A program made the position numbers and the translations under genes. Source: Beroe ovata (Eukaryota; Ctenophora; Nuda; Beroida; Beroidae). Taken from it: DNA of 36,198 nucleotides. The first letter of the stretch is position 1, and each line of letters opens with the position of its first letter. The stretch spans positions 1 through 36,198 of the forward strand of contig CAMPET010000067.1 of the NCBI GenBank assembly GCA_946803715.1, written 5' to 3'. This document shows positions 21,671-33,797 of the stretch, in pieces. The notes below the pieces were generated by a model. The model searched no databases and had not been told where the DNA came from. It worked only from the letters and a program-made list of their open reading frames with translations.

Positions 21671-21729
21671 CAACTGTTACCATGACAACAGTTGTACCAT
21701 GACAATTGTTTCCATGATAGCTGTTACCA
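21659..21729 (+). repeat. Short ACCATGACAA tandem repeat over the synaptotagmin stop codon
   Basis: Four imperfect copies of (G)TTACCATGACAACTGTT run from the last coding bases into the 3' UTR. The stop TGA (21668-21670) lies inside the first ACCATGACAAC. The GTTACCATGACAAC word is one mismatch from an RFX X-box. Confidence 0.65.
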
Positions 21730-22560
21730 TTTCTAGCTGAAACAGTGTCTATTCAATGTGTTGGACTGTCAGTATTTCCTTGTGTCATTGTTTGGGATAT
21801 TTTTGGGTAATCGCACTGTGAAAATTATGAAATCTTGTTTTCAAACACGGGGCTCATCTTGTTAACTATGATTAGTGATTGAAACACATATCCCCGCAGT
21901 CATTGTTGATGTTCTACACATTATACACAGAATTTCCTTACTTCTGGAGTGGCTGCGTTTCTATTGACTCTAAACAGTGTATTCTTGACCAATTGAAAAC
22001 AACTTGTAATCTCTTCGCTAACTAGTAACTCATTGTCCATCGCTGACGTCAAGCATTTGCAATTATATGAAAATGGCAATTTGTATGACGTCGTAGCGTT
22101 ATTACAGAGAGCGGAATCTTGGTGCGAGATGAAAACTGCCGTGTAGATTGTCCGGTAAGGGCGTTGCCCTGCTTCACCATGGCGTCAAGGAGGAGAAAAT
22201 ATACGATATCATATGTGGATGTATTATACATGAGTAATGTATAATGAACCAGTGTACATTGTAGTAATTTCCCAACAGTCTTGAACAATTGCAAATCATC
22301 CTTAACCACCATTCGAACAATTGATCCAATTGTTGAACAATTGTTTATCTCAGCAGTTTGGAAAAGAATTCCCCGACAACTCATTGAAAAAGAATATTAT
22401 GTTCTATCTTTGTGTAATGTTTCTATTTAGGGACATCGGTTTATTCGTGTCGTGTGGTGATAACTGATATTGGTCGCTGTGAATATAATTACAAAGCAAA
22501 TGCCGGAACAACAACTATAGTCTTTTGTTATTGGCGGATACGTGACACACAAGTATATGT

Positions 22561-22730
22561 TGATGTGTGTGTATTCGTGTGTGTGCGTGTGTTTGTGTAC
22601 ATATTGTGCAGTGTGTGTATGCGTTAGTGTGTGTGTGAGTATGAGACTGTGTGTGTGTACAGTGTGTGTTAGTGTGAGTCTGTGTGTGAGTGTGAGTCTG
22701 TGTGTGAGTGTGAGTCTGTGTGGGTGTGTC
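22561..22730 (+). repeat. GT-rich microsatellite in the spacer between convergent genes
   Basis: GTGTGTGTATTCGTGTGTGT and GAGTGTGAGTCTGTGT-type units. The apparent open frames on both strands are repeat artefacts. Confidence 0.85.
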
Positions 22731-22758
22731 GATAATCAGAATGTTCAGTGGCTGTGGA

Positions 22759-22981
22759 ACTGGAAGCTTCATGCCCATTCAAATTATAGTTTAAGTTCGA
22801 CATAGAACATGATACTAAAGTACAACCATTAATTCAGGTAAAATTCCATCTTCATTTCTCAGGAAAGGTCTATTTTCGTGGAATAGTGTAATAACCTGGA
22901 TCAGTAATTTTGGATGATCTATTTATAACCCGGTCTAGGGATATGATGGACATGTTTACGAGACGCGCGCGCACGAAACAA
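22759..22981 (+). repeat. ~225 bp direct duplication, copy 1 (copy 2 at 23028-23253)
   Basis: ACTGGAAGCTTCATGCCCAT through GAGACGCGCGCGCACGAAAC is repeated after an N at 23027 with only about six small differences. The near identity and the N suggest either a recent duplication or two haplotypes of one locus joined end to end. Both copies end in the CG-rich GCGCGCACGAAAC word seen in other blocks. Confidence 0.8.
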
Positions 22982-23798
22982 GAGTAGACCTTACGAGGAG
23001 TGTGGCAGCCACACTGCCACACTCATNACTGGAAGCTTCATGCCCATTCAAATTATAGTTTAAGTTCGACATAGAACATGATACTAAAGTACCACCACTA
23101 ATTTAGGTAAAATTCCATCTTCATTTCTCAGGAAAGGTCTATTTTCGTGGAATAGTGTGATAACCTGGATCAGTAATTTTGGATGATCTATTTATAACCC
23201 GGTCTAGGGATATAATGATGGACATGTTTACGAGACGCGCGCGCACGAAACAAATTCCAAGTGTTTGATGTAGCGCGCGATGTCATTTTCATTGATAAAA
23301 CGGTATATTTCTCAATTTTTGGCCAATCAACTTTCGCCATTATATGGGCGGGGTCTTCATAGAAAGTCCTTAGCCTGTTCTCTAAACCAATAAATGAAAC
23401 CTTTATTCAAAAGTTAAAACAAAATTTCATTGCTTCACTATACAATCTTTCAGCACCTCAAATATCGAATTGGATGAAGAAAAGCGAAATAATACAGAAG
23501 TGAAGGAACTTCTAAGATGAAATTATAGCAAACTTCGGAATTGAAATTCAATGGATAAAAAAGTTTTCGGTAAAGAAATCTATAGATGAAATATTTACAC
23601 GACATGAACATCTCGAAAGAGCAAAATCTATACACCTGCTTCAAGGATAGTCCACGAGTGATCCCTAAAAATAAAACAAAAATAATAATGTTTTCTAAAA
23701 ATAAATTGCTAGAACAATACACTAAAACTGTCCCTATATTTGAAGCACTTTGCTGCGTCGGTTGCCAGGAGAAAACGGTAGAATCAGCGAGTCTACGT

Positions 23799-23912
23799 TT
23801 AGAATAGTTTGAACTCCTTCTTCATGTTAATCTTTTTCCAGTTGGCCAAGTTTCGGAACTTAACTCTGTCCATGCCAAATATCTTATCGAAGTCCTTGTC
23901 ATCCAGATAATC
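23799..23912 (-). other. Villin headpiece terminal exon
   Basis: Last coding exon, 37 codons plus TAA, after a ctacttcag acceptor. Together with the GVDPCNKE end of the previous exon it makes the whole F-actin-binding headpiece. The hydrophobic core (FDKIFGM, VKF, LANW) and the C-terminal KKE..LF are retained, so bundling is likely intact. Confidence 0.93.
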
Positions 23913-26900
23913 CTGAAGTAGAGGTCGTTTTATCATCCCAATCACTGTCATCACCAAGTAATTATTAGTAAGGTAGTTACAAACAGTGAACACTGAGCTG
24001 AGCAGGTATCAACTGAATAAACATAAAATTAAGGGGAATACCTCTTTATTGCACGGGTCGACTCCAGGAGGACACTGGCCACCAGTCAGCTCGGAGTACG
24101 GGTAGTAGTCTCGCTGGAGTTCAGCCAGAACTTCACTTGCTAGCGCCACTCCATCCTCAGCTTCAATATCTGAGTGTGAATATTATGGGGTAGAAAGTGG
24201 TTGAAGTATGGTGTGATACTGATACATCGTGTGTGATTCAGTACATGTCTGCTGCATTCTGTGCCGTGTCATACAAAGAGTGTGTTACGAATGATACGTA
24301 TCGAATCCAAAGAACGGACAGTTCTCATTGCAATTTACCTTCTTTGGGTTTCTTCAGTCTGAAATCCCACCCGGCGAAATGGGCCCGGAAGTTAGGTGGC
24401 TCGTATCCCTGTCTTATCTGGTAGATAGTCACATCATCAGGGTCCCTGCCCGTGGGGTCTGAGGTTATGTAATCCTGGGCTATCTTCAGTCCCTTGGACC
24501 GTTCCTCCTCATTAGCATTGGCGCCAATCCACACAAACACTTCGTCTCGGCAATCCAATATTATGACGTCATCTTCGATCAGGTCCTGTTGTAAAGACAC
24601 GTGTCAAGACTCATGCTACGATCTAGTGACGATGTGATGTCGCGGAATCATGATAATACCTCCTGAGCAAAGTCGACGATCTCCTCAATCGCGAGGTATC
24701 CCTTGGCGTTGCTCAGCACGAACAGGCGGGCAGGGTAGATGGGCTCGGCAGAGGCGAGGATCACCGAGTCAGCGTAGTCCTCCTTCCCACCGAGAAGTGT
24801 CCAGAACTGGGCTGGTTCAGCACCCTCGTGTACTCCTGTGTCGGGAGAAATAGCATGATAGGATCCATACTATCACCGGGATGGATGCATCCATATTTAT
24901 ATCGCGAACCAGTGATATTGGGTCTAGAGCGCAAATCAGGAATATTCACTGATTATATGACAAGATTTCACTCTTCAATCAATGAATCAGCAATAATATC
25001 CTATTTATAGTTTGCCCAAGCCCATAAGCATGGGCACTGGGAGTGGGCATTGAGCAATTGAGCATTAAATAGACATACCTATCATGGGAGCGGTCTTGTT
25101 GACGATGGACGTAGCGATGTAGTCCCCGACTTTCATCTCCAGTGAGTTACACCCCTTCCCATACCAGACGTAGGTCGTGATGTCGTATGACAGGACAAAC
25201 ACATCGTTGCTGTTCAGGTTGCTGGCTCTTGCCACAATCTGGGGGAGATAATTGTCGCGTGATCAAGCATCAGTTATCAGCACTTTATTTCACAGCAGTT
25301 TATTTCATCAACTCGTCATCAATATCTAGACAGGATATGATCATGATATGACCATTACCTCAATTCCCTTACAGCAATCCTCCGAACTTCCCTTTACATG
25401 GAACAACTTGGCTCCCCCGTCATCAACTTCTGGTGCAGGGGGCATTTCCGCTTCCTAAACATGCGACATGTCACAAGACGCGACACTATAGTGAAAGGTG
25501 GGACAATGCGAATTGTGACAGTGATGTGACATTCCTAACACTATAGTCACTACTGTCAGTTGTCATATCTAAAACTAATGTCACGCATCTTACACTAATT
25601 TAACATCTTATGACAACTGACGGTAGTGTTAGAGATGATCGTGATGAATAGTGCAGAGTACCCTCAGTCCCTCATGAGTGATTTGTGATATCAGTGGTAA
25701 TTCGGTACACTTTACAAGAAAAGCGGCATATCTATCGGCGTATCAAGTACGGCAGCAGCTTTACAAGCAGCCACATGGAATTGATCTCAATCAGAATAAG
25801 ACCAGGAGATTACAGAAGATGACCCGTTTCTTCACATAAATCGATAACATGCGCATGCTTGGTGTTCATTTTGGAGTTCAACTTGGTGCATCTGCAAGTT
25901 CATGCAACTCTCAATCTAAATCGCGCTAGAAAAGACAAGTAGGAGCCCAAGGATGTGCCTGAGCCTATCACGAATATATATATTGTGTACCTTACAAAAC
26001 GTGTGTCGCTGTGTGTTAGGTTCTTGCAATACCTGTCCTGATTTCTTTTTCCTCCTCCAATGCGCAAGCTGAAACCTCGGAAAAATCAGATCCAGAGTTG
26101 GCACGAGGGGAGAAGGTGTCATGAGAACAGGTACCCACTCGTTTGAATGACAAAAACACCCGCGGCCCGCACTACAGATCCAGGAATTGCAACGTCGTGC
26201 GTTAGCAAAATGCTCGTTTTGTCAAGATATGATATAAACTGTGCAGCTCTGCTACCACAGTACAGCCACGGCTTAGTTCAAACTATAGCAAGGTATTTGC
26301 CATTCCTTCTTTAGGGGCGCCTATGCTCATGCTTGTCCATTTGGAATCTCAACTACAGAAACAGCATGTCTACTCGGTAAATAGCAACCAGACATTAGCC
26401 GGGTATATGGGAACTCACCATAAATTCGGATTCACTACCGTTCATAGATCCATTTTCCTTAAATTAGAAAGTGTGATATTGAATGTTCATTAAGGATTAA
26501 AAGTTAAATACAGGTCCGGAGCGATAACTCCCGTGCGGAAGTGGTCTTTAGCATCGTATTTAGTGCTATTTTTAGCTCTTTGTCCAATATAATTCATTAC
26601 ATCTATCATGGAGTTCATGTCAAAGGAACAATATAACAATGGATGCTATTGTTGTGGAACACTCGCACAAACCTTCTTGTCCTTGACAGCATTGAAGGAG
26701 CTCTTCACACCACCTCTACGGATGATGAGTGTTCCCTTGAAAATGAGCATGAAGTGAGGGGGTTCCTTGCCCTGCACTATCCTCATTTGTATCGGCCTGC
26801 CATTGTGCTTGTCGTCCAGCTCGACAGCAAATGCTGCAGCTGCCCCCTTCTCGTCAGGTGTGCTATGGGCACCCTGAACGTTGGATATGACATGTAATAT

Positions 26901-29900
26901 ATTGTCATGAATATTAAACGTATCATTTTCAACATCATTGTCATCATGAAGACTTGCTTATGCACGAAATTTTCATCAGGTCATATTCAGTCAGCAGTCA
27001 CAATTCAGATATCTGTACAATTTACATCACTTACAATCCAGTAGTAGACAATCTGGACCTCTTTCCCACGGCCGCCGTTCTCTTTGTAGCTGTAGAACAC
27101 AACGTAGCAGTCCCCGGAGTAAAACTGCCCGAATTTGGCTGCAGGGACGGCAACAGGACGCATCTTTTCAATCCTCCAGACCTGAATTAGAGACACGAGG
27201 ATAGTTAGAGACCAAAGAGATTGATTCAAAATTCAGGAATTGCATGAAGTTGTCTGAAGTTGAGAAAGGAGGTATGAATCAGTGATCTAATAAATCATAG
27301 CATATCCTCTTTGGAGCGGTGCATGCACTGATCAGTGCCCAAGGACAAAGTGTGGGATTAAGAAATCATCCATCATTCCACACCTGATCTGATACGTGCA
27401 TGTTGCGCGCGCGCGTATTTGACATAGCGCAGCGCGCGCAGCCTAGTTTATATCAGAGTGAATGTTAACATCCACGCGGGAACTTTCTCCCAATAATCAT
27501 CTTTGCGCGCTACATGAACTAACATCTTCTTAGTGACGAGATCCATATGTCCCTTTTTTCTCATCTTACCCATCAACAATTATAGATACTGGAGTAGCTC
27601 AGCCAAAGTCAGTATGCAATANGCAAACATAGCAAAATACTGGATATCGATTTTCTTATCCAAGGATTGGCATAAGAGAGGGAAGAATCTAAACTGTGAA
27701 TCATCAGCGGTTGCCCTACAGATGGAAGGCCCTGTCCTGCACTGTCAACTGCGATTTGGATCTCAGTATCAGCAGGCATGGCAAGAGAGAACCCCCTCGC
27801 AGCTTGCAACTGCAAGGCTGGGCCACCCAGAACTTCGGAATTCTGAGCTCCACAGTTGCGCATGTTCCGCGCGTATTTGGTATTTGACATAGCGCAGCGC
27901 GCGCAGCATAGTTTATATCAAAGTGAATGTTAACATCCAAGCGGGAACTTTCTCATAATAATCATCTTTGCGCGCTACATGAACTAAACGTCTACTTAGT
28001 GACGAGCTCCACATGTCCCATTCCTTTCTTCATGTAACCCATCAGCAATGAGTAAATGAATAATGAACAATGTAGAGTACACGTCCCAAAATACCATCGT
28101 CCCAAAATACAAACATGTCCCAATACAAGCAAGCTCATTCAAAAGGTTCGGATCGATTGTCCAGAGAACAAAGATGTTGTATTATCATTGACGGATATCT
28201 GGCAAAAAACTTCACTGCTGCAGAACCAAAAAATGAAGATTCCAAAATTCAATCGTCGCTACCACGCATGCTTGCAAAGTGGTGTCAAGCACACGTTCAA
28301 TGACGTAGTGGTGTCAAGGCAGCACGTATAAAGCGAGTGCACAGCCATTTCATCGGTAGTTCAGAATGCAACACAGAATGAACTCTCCAGAGCTCTGCAA
28401 AACAAGAAAAAATTAAAAGCAATAAGCACTCCCTGAAAAAGGCTTTATGGTTCCAAGGCAGTGCTACTCTGTCGTACGAGCGCCAGAGACTGCATTCCAT
28501 CGTCGCCCTCACAATGATTGCAAAGTGGTGTCAAGGAAACGCTCAATGACGTAGTGGTGTCAACGTTGCACATAAAAACCAAGTGCACTGCTATTTCTTC
28601 TATCCACAAGAATCCACATGAATCAAGAATCTCGTGTCTACTTATTGAGAATGAGTGTTTTTTCTCAGACCTCTGCTACTAGTACTATCAACAATGCACT
28701 AGGAATTATTATTGTGAATGACCCCTTATATGCACAATAATTGGTTGTTCCGAAACAGCATTTTGAACATGGTTTCTAGCTGGATTTATAACACTCCCTG
28801 TCCAGCTGTCTCCAGCGACCCCTCACAAAGAAGTGGGACCTCGTTAACATACAGAACTGCGTAAGGAAGTCACACTATTTTCAGTAACATTCTACCTCAC
28901 TGGATTCATGGATGGTTCCATGGATCTGTGCTCTGGTCATTGGTGCATTTTGTTAGCTCNCCCCCCCCCCCCCGAATTAAAATCATTCTCTCTCTCCCAT
29001 TTCTCCGGTCCCCTCGCTATTATAAACCTGGATTTCCACACATTGCACAGAGAGAGGGGAGTGTGGGGGAAATTACCATTGCTTTTGTGTTTGACAATGT
29101 GCTTGGCATTAGCCTGCCTCAGTACATGGGGATAGTAGTAGAGGGTTTAGCGTTGAGGGAATTGTTATTAACATACACTCTCACACATACACATAGTTGT
29201 GTTGAACCCTCTCTCCCTCGACGTATAGACAACAAGGGGCCGAGGGGAGTAATCGGCCGTTTTATGATAGTAATCGGTGTAATAATCAATGCAGTGATCT
29301 ATAAAATATTATAGGATATGCGATCCATTGTAACGCCATTCAATGGAATACTGCAGAAGAAAATTCATAAAATTCTTACCCATAAATTCAAGTTATCTCA
29401 GAGGTACACCAGGTTACTAAGGTGGTGATTTACCTGTTTTTGTCCGGTTCCATCATCAAACATACGTTTAGCCTCACTTCGTTCCCTTCTCTTGTGCAGG
29501 CTGTTCACGGACACGGTAGGAGTAACTCGCCTGAAGGCAAACACAAGGATAAGTTTCCAAACCTCCTGTGATTGAGTCCATCTCGCAGGAAGGGATTTAA
29601 TGTGATACACTTTATGACAATTTCGCAAGTTCATCGTGTAATCTGGAGAGTGTATTACAAATCTCAGTAAAATTTGCTCACCGCATTGCTAGCTCAACAC
29701 AAAAGGACGTGCTTAATTTAGTGTCGTATGTTCATTCTTATTCTCAATATGGTCATAACATCTACTTGAAATATCTGCACAACACGCTCATTCCATCTTG
29801 AAGTGAGATTCATCACGATTGTGCGACCATTGCTCGAAGTCTCACTTAACAAACCACAATTAAACTGGCACCTAACTGGGACTTTCAGCTATCTCAATCA

Positions 29901-32900
29901 GGAAAGGAATTGGAAATATATCATGCTCTGTCAAACGACCATGGACCATCGGTCCGTGGTAATGTGGTATGTGGAATCCACATTGTGTATTGTGGGAAGG
30001 TTTTAGGCTGGTATCCAGGTGGTTCCCTGCTGGCATCCTGGGTGGTACGGAGGTGGTACCTATCGTGTGCACAAAGCATTCCAAGGCTGTAATTACCCTA
30101 GTGGTTGTATTGTGTGTAGAACCACATGTAGCGATATACTGCAGCAGCATGTGTTAATGACCACACAATCCACTGGTGCAGAGGGCGAGAGAGCACCAAG
30201 GACTTGTAGAAATAGGGGGCGAGGGAGGGGGTGATCTAATGATTAACAATAAAACAGTGGGTATGTCAGTGCAATCATGCTAATTAGCCGGCGTGTAATG
30301 GGCTGATCTAATACGTGGTGGAGGATGGGAAATAATGGGCCACAGGCTAGCGCTGGACATCATTAGAAGACGGATTTGGGCTATTCATGTGTCTCCCACA
30401 CCGACATCTACATGAAAAGGAAATTGGAAAAGTACCTATCTTGCATGTGCTGGATAGTGATCCAGGCGCCGCGAAACAAAATACACCTCATGTTTCATCG
30501 TTACCTCATTCCCCAACTCAAATGAGCAGGACAAGAAAAATGCGTCGGATTGCGGGAACAACTAGCTATCTAAACTAATTCAATCTCACTCTTGTCCCCC
30601 TCTCACCTCTTCTGTGTTTCAGGTTCCATTACTTTGAACTCCTTCTCCTTCCACTGTCCCACGAAACACTGTCTGAATTCGACTGGCTCAGCGTACTGGT
30701 AGCAAGATGTCACCATCGTCGCTGTGGGGTAGCTCTTTGAGGTGATGTACTCCTGATGGGAGCAGAGAGTTAGAGAGAGATTTCGTTAACTGACTGACAA
30801 GGTAAGTTTAATGTAGTGACTTGTGTGTAATCTAAGATAGTGTATGGACTATGGAGTATCATGGACCATGGTGCATGATGCCGCACAATCACAATTTCAC
30901 CCCACAACATGACGGTGAATCATCACCAACTTACCGATGCGAAGAGCATACTCGATTTCCTCTCCTCTTTGTTACTGAACTTGCCGTGCCACACGAATAT
31001 CTTGTGTCCACCATGGTCAAGTAGGTAGCTGTCCGAGTCATCCAACATATCTTGGGTGAGGGGAGCATCAGCAACCTCCTCCATCTTCATGTTACCCGTG
31101 GCATCGGACACCCTGGGGAGTTATGGGGATGTGACAAAAATGGGGGAGGGATGTGTGCAAAAAGTGGGGCACGTGACAAAAGTGTGGGGGTGTGACAAAA
31201 GTGAGAGGATTAAGTGATGATAATATTAACACGTCGAGTACAAAATATGAGTGATATCTGTGACTACAGAGCAGAGGGGAAGTGGTAATAGTGAGGGAGT
31301 CTTAAGCGGTCACCGCAGCAATCGGCATGTCCTCCAGATATGTTACAACAATTGCTGCTCCATCCATACACACGGCGTCATACATAAAATTACTTTTTGG
31401 CAATATTACCTCATTATATGAGAGATAACGACTCAAATTATCAAGATCAAAGCCGATGAAACCCCTCCATGATCAAATTCATTCGCCTATGTTAATTATG
31501 ATTAATGATACCGGCAACCCTGCTAATATTCAATTCATATTGATTACTGATATCCAGGTTTATAGACAAAGTCTCTCTATAATAGAACACGCCATTTTTC
31601 TCTTCATGCAGCTGATATAATCACCCCTCCTCTTTCCACACTAATGAGGAGAATATGTCGGGAAAGTGTGTAGAATTGTGTGATTCATAACAATAGGTAG
31701 AGTACAACCTCAATCCTTCTATACGGGTAGCACTCTCTCTCACACGGACCATTACTGGTAGATCATGCTTTTCAATGAAGGGAATACAAAGTTTACACGC
31801 TCCTTTGAGCCTCTCCGACTGTGAGAGTATTTGTGATTCATATGAGGATGACTCTCGCTCACACTCCAAGGATAGCGAGGTTAAATCATAGACTATGTAG
31901 ATGAGTGTGAGGTATTATATCATCATGGATAGCCGATTGGAGATGAATAAAAAGACTAATAAATGTTTATTGCTTATAGTGCAATCTTAGCAGAATTAAC
32001 TGAGAAGGAATGAAAATATCATATAAAAGAAGGAAGATAATTTCAAATAATGGACGTTCGTCGTTCAGAGCTTCACTCACTTGATGAGCTTCATGAAGCC
32101 GCTCTGTTCCACAAGGTCATCACTACCCTCAGTTGCAGGCTTGATGTGGTTTATGTACTCGGGATTCGCTCCCAGTACAGTGAAAAACTTCCTCCCCTCA
32201 GCTCGCAGCACTGTCTTATCATTCTGGTCTGAGGAGAATATTAACACTATAGACCGCTCCTCATGACCCTTGGATATCAAAGGAAGAAGGAAGGTCTAGC
32301 AATAATATTGCTAGACCTTCCTTCTTCCTTTGATATCCAAGGGTCATGAGGAACGGTCTATAGTGTTAATATATATGTTCAAAAAATGTGCCTCTTACCT
32401 AGAATGAAAACTTGGGATGCACCAGCATGTTCAACGTCACGGATTTGATTAGCAACTTCAATCCCCTGGATAAAAAGTCAAATGGTAACTATCTATTCAT
32501 CTTTCATCAATCATCATGTTCCAAAGTAACACACAAACAAAGGAATCTAACAACCGGTTTGATCCCGAAAAAGGAATTCATGTCTTATCCCCGCAGGAAT
32601 ACTGACCTTTTGTCGTTCAACTTTGTCACTGTGACTTCCATGGAATAGGTAGATGATTTGTTTGGTATCAAGGATGAAAACATCCCCAGAATTGATGCTG
32701 TCAATCGCACATGGTACTTCAGATACTCTTATTCTTCGGCGACCTTTAACCTAACGTAGATGTTTTTAACCACACGAATTGTTCTTTCAGAAATATTTCA
32801 TTTCTAGTGACAGGGATATACCATAATAGGTATAAGGATAACCAATCAGAGATGCCTGATGAGGTTGTCAAGTTTCTGAACCTGATAGAGGCGACTCTTG

Positions 32901-33796
32901 AAGTTGTCCGTCACTTTCTTGAACCCTGATCCAACTCCTCCATCTTTATATCTGAAGCAATCTTTCATAATAAGTAAACAGTAGGTAAGAGTGAAACATC
33001 CAAAAGGCAACGTAGGGAAAGAAACATGATCATAAGGAGTAAAATTAACCTGAGAGTTTTGAAATAAGATCTAAACACGGCAGATTCGTTGCCTTGCACC
33101 TCCCTATGTTGGACAGGTGAGCCTCCCAACATATCATCAAGTTCAACTGCCTTGATAGCGGCAATTCCCGCTTCATCCTGAAGCATTGAAATCAAGTTCA
33201 CGCATCTTGCCATCTTATCCCTCACATTCCTTAATCCATGAATATGGGTTCATATTCCACTGATATGGCATCAATACTGATCATTCTAAGTTTCTCGGTG
33301 AAATCAATTAAAACGATATTTTGCTGATATACTCACATTAGATGTTTGAGATCCTAGCCAAAAATGAATATCATATTTTGTTCTGGGTTGCTTAACTGTC
33401 TGTGATTGAGTATTGTCAAACTATAATCTGATATCAAATTCGCTTCAACATCTAATATCAAATTCAATATCAATTCAATTCAATACAATTCTTCAATCAT
33501 TGTTGATGCATTTATAATTCAAAAAACCTTGAGGATGAGATATGAATCTCCTTTATACAAAACTCCATTGTAAGCTTCTGGTTGACCTGGGGCTAGTTGC
33601 ATGTTCTGAAAAACAGATATTATCTATCAACTATTCTTTTACACAATTACACTTTACATGATAATCACAACTCAGAGAAATTATACATTAATGGCTAAAA
33701 ATTTGTTATCCAAGCACATCTGACCTCAACTCTCCATATAGTAATCCCAGCCTTTATGCCAGCTTCTTTCAGTTGTGGATCTTGTACAACAGGCAT
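23799..33796 (-). CDS. VIL1: Villin: six gelsolin-like repeats plus C-terminal headpiece
   Basis: An actin-bundling and severing protein of microvilli and filopodia. Exons: 33796-33725, 33605-33528, 33390-33337, 33177-33050, 32951-32882, 32750-32607, 32465-32399, 32228-32081, 31112-30935, 30752-30607, 29530-29434, 27181-27035, 26873-26673, 26457-26419, 25454-25359, 25238-25079, 24835-24660, 24585-24339, 24169-24042 and 23912-23799. All are in phase and total 829 residues (human villin 827). Landmarks: G1 GITIWRVE and [15 protein letters not shown]2 [18 protein letters not shown]3 [19 protein letters not shown]4 [13 protein letters not shown] and [11 protein letters not shown]5 [16 protein letters not shown]6 [17 protein letters not shown]. 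The headpiece has GVDPCNKE, then [20 protein letters not shown], ending MKKEFKLF with its core Trp and basic KKE patch. An AG two bases before the ATG implies a spliced 5' UTR. Ca2+ and PIP2 regulation is family knowledge. The gene converges with synaptotagmin. Confidence 0.95.
25548..25628. repeat. Hairpin with 20 bp arms in villin intron 14
   Basis: CACTACTGTCAGTTGTCATA (25548-25567) pairs with 25609-25628 with one mismatch and a 41 nt loop. The intron spans 26418-25455. Confidence 0.7.
26419..26457 (-). other. Villin 39 nt microexon ([13 protein letters not shown])
   Basis: A 13-codon, phase 0 exon with a ctaatttaag acceptor and an ATG|gtgagt donor, between the G4 exon and the G5 start exon. 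It encodes a Ser/Asn/Glu-rich linker. It can be skipped without a frame change, so it is a candidate alternative exon. It rests on splice sites rather than conservation. Confidence 0.6.
27416..27553 (+). repeat. 138 bp direct repeat, copy 1 (copy 2 at 27881-28019)
   Basis: TATTTGACATAGCGCAGCGC through CATGAACTAA...GTGACGAG and ATATGTCCC recurs 465 bp downstream with roughly 10 percent differences, enough to indicate a true duplication rather than assembly overlap. Both copies carry a GCGC-rich head. An N at 27622 lies between them. Confidence 0.75.
28272..28345 (+). repeat. 74 bp direct repeat with TGACGTAG and TATA-like words, copy 1 (copy 2 at 28518-28593)
   Basis: TTGCAAAGTGGTGTCAAG, then a CGTTCAATGACGTAGTGGTG or CGCTCAATGACGTAGTGGTG word, then GCACGTATAAA or GCACATAAAAA, then AGTGCAC. 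It recurs 246 bp downstream. The TGACGTAG and TGGTGTCA words also occur in the tandem array at the right edge of the window. Confidence 0.65.
32238..32372. repeat. 135 bp near-perfect palindrome filling villin intron 7
   Basis: Arms 32238-32304 and 32306-32372 are 67 bp each around a single central base (32305), with one mismatch (32257 against 32353). The host intron runs 32398-32229 (170 nt), so about 80 percent of it is this hairpin. The acceptor TTCTCCTCAG starts right at the edge of the stem. Confidence 0.93.
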
Positions 33797-33797
33797 C

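Larger units (their letters stand above)
21671..23798. other. Spacer between the convergent synaptotagmin and villin genes
   Basis: This should hold both 3' UTRs. I found no canonical AATAAA close behind the synaptotagmin stop. For villin, TTTATT at 23402-23407 (AATAAA on the minus strand) is about 390 nt past its stop. A perfect TGACGTCA lies at 22044-22051. No gene is supported. Confidence 0.45.
27182..29433 (-). other. Villin intron 11, repeat-filled
   Basis: The longest villin intron (2.25 kb) separates the G3-G4 linker from G4. It contains two CG-rich direct repeats, a 246 bp spaced duplication, an N at 27622, an N at 28960 followed by a C run (28961-28973), and no villin exon. The short open frames in it are not recognisable. 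Confidence 0.6.

Noticed and set aside
23460-23650. Lys/Glu-rich plus-strand pieces vaguely like a LINE ORF1 protein
   Set aside because: The similarity is only compositional, with stops and frame breaks, and it is too weak to annotate as an element.
27533-27892. Overlapping open frames on both strands around the N at 27622
   Set aside because: They lie within a villin intron between two repeat copies; both strands are open by chance and neither resembles a known protein.
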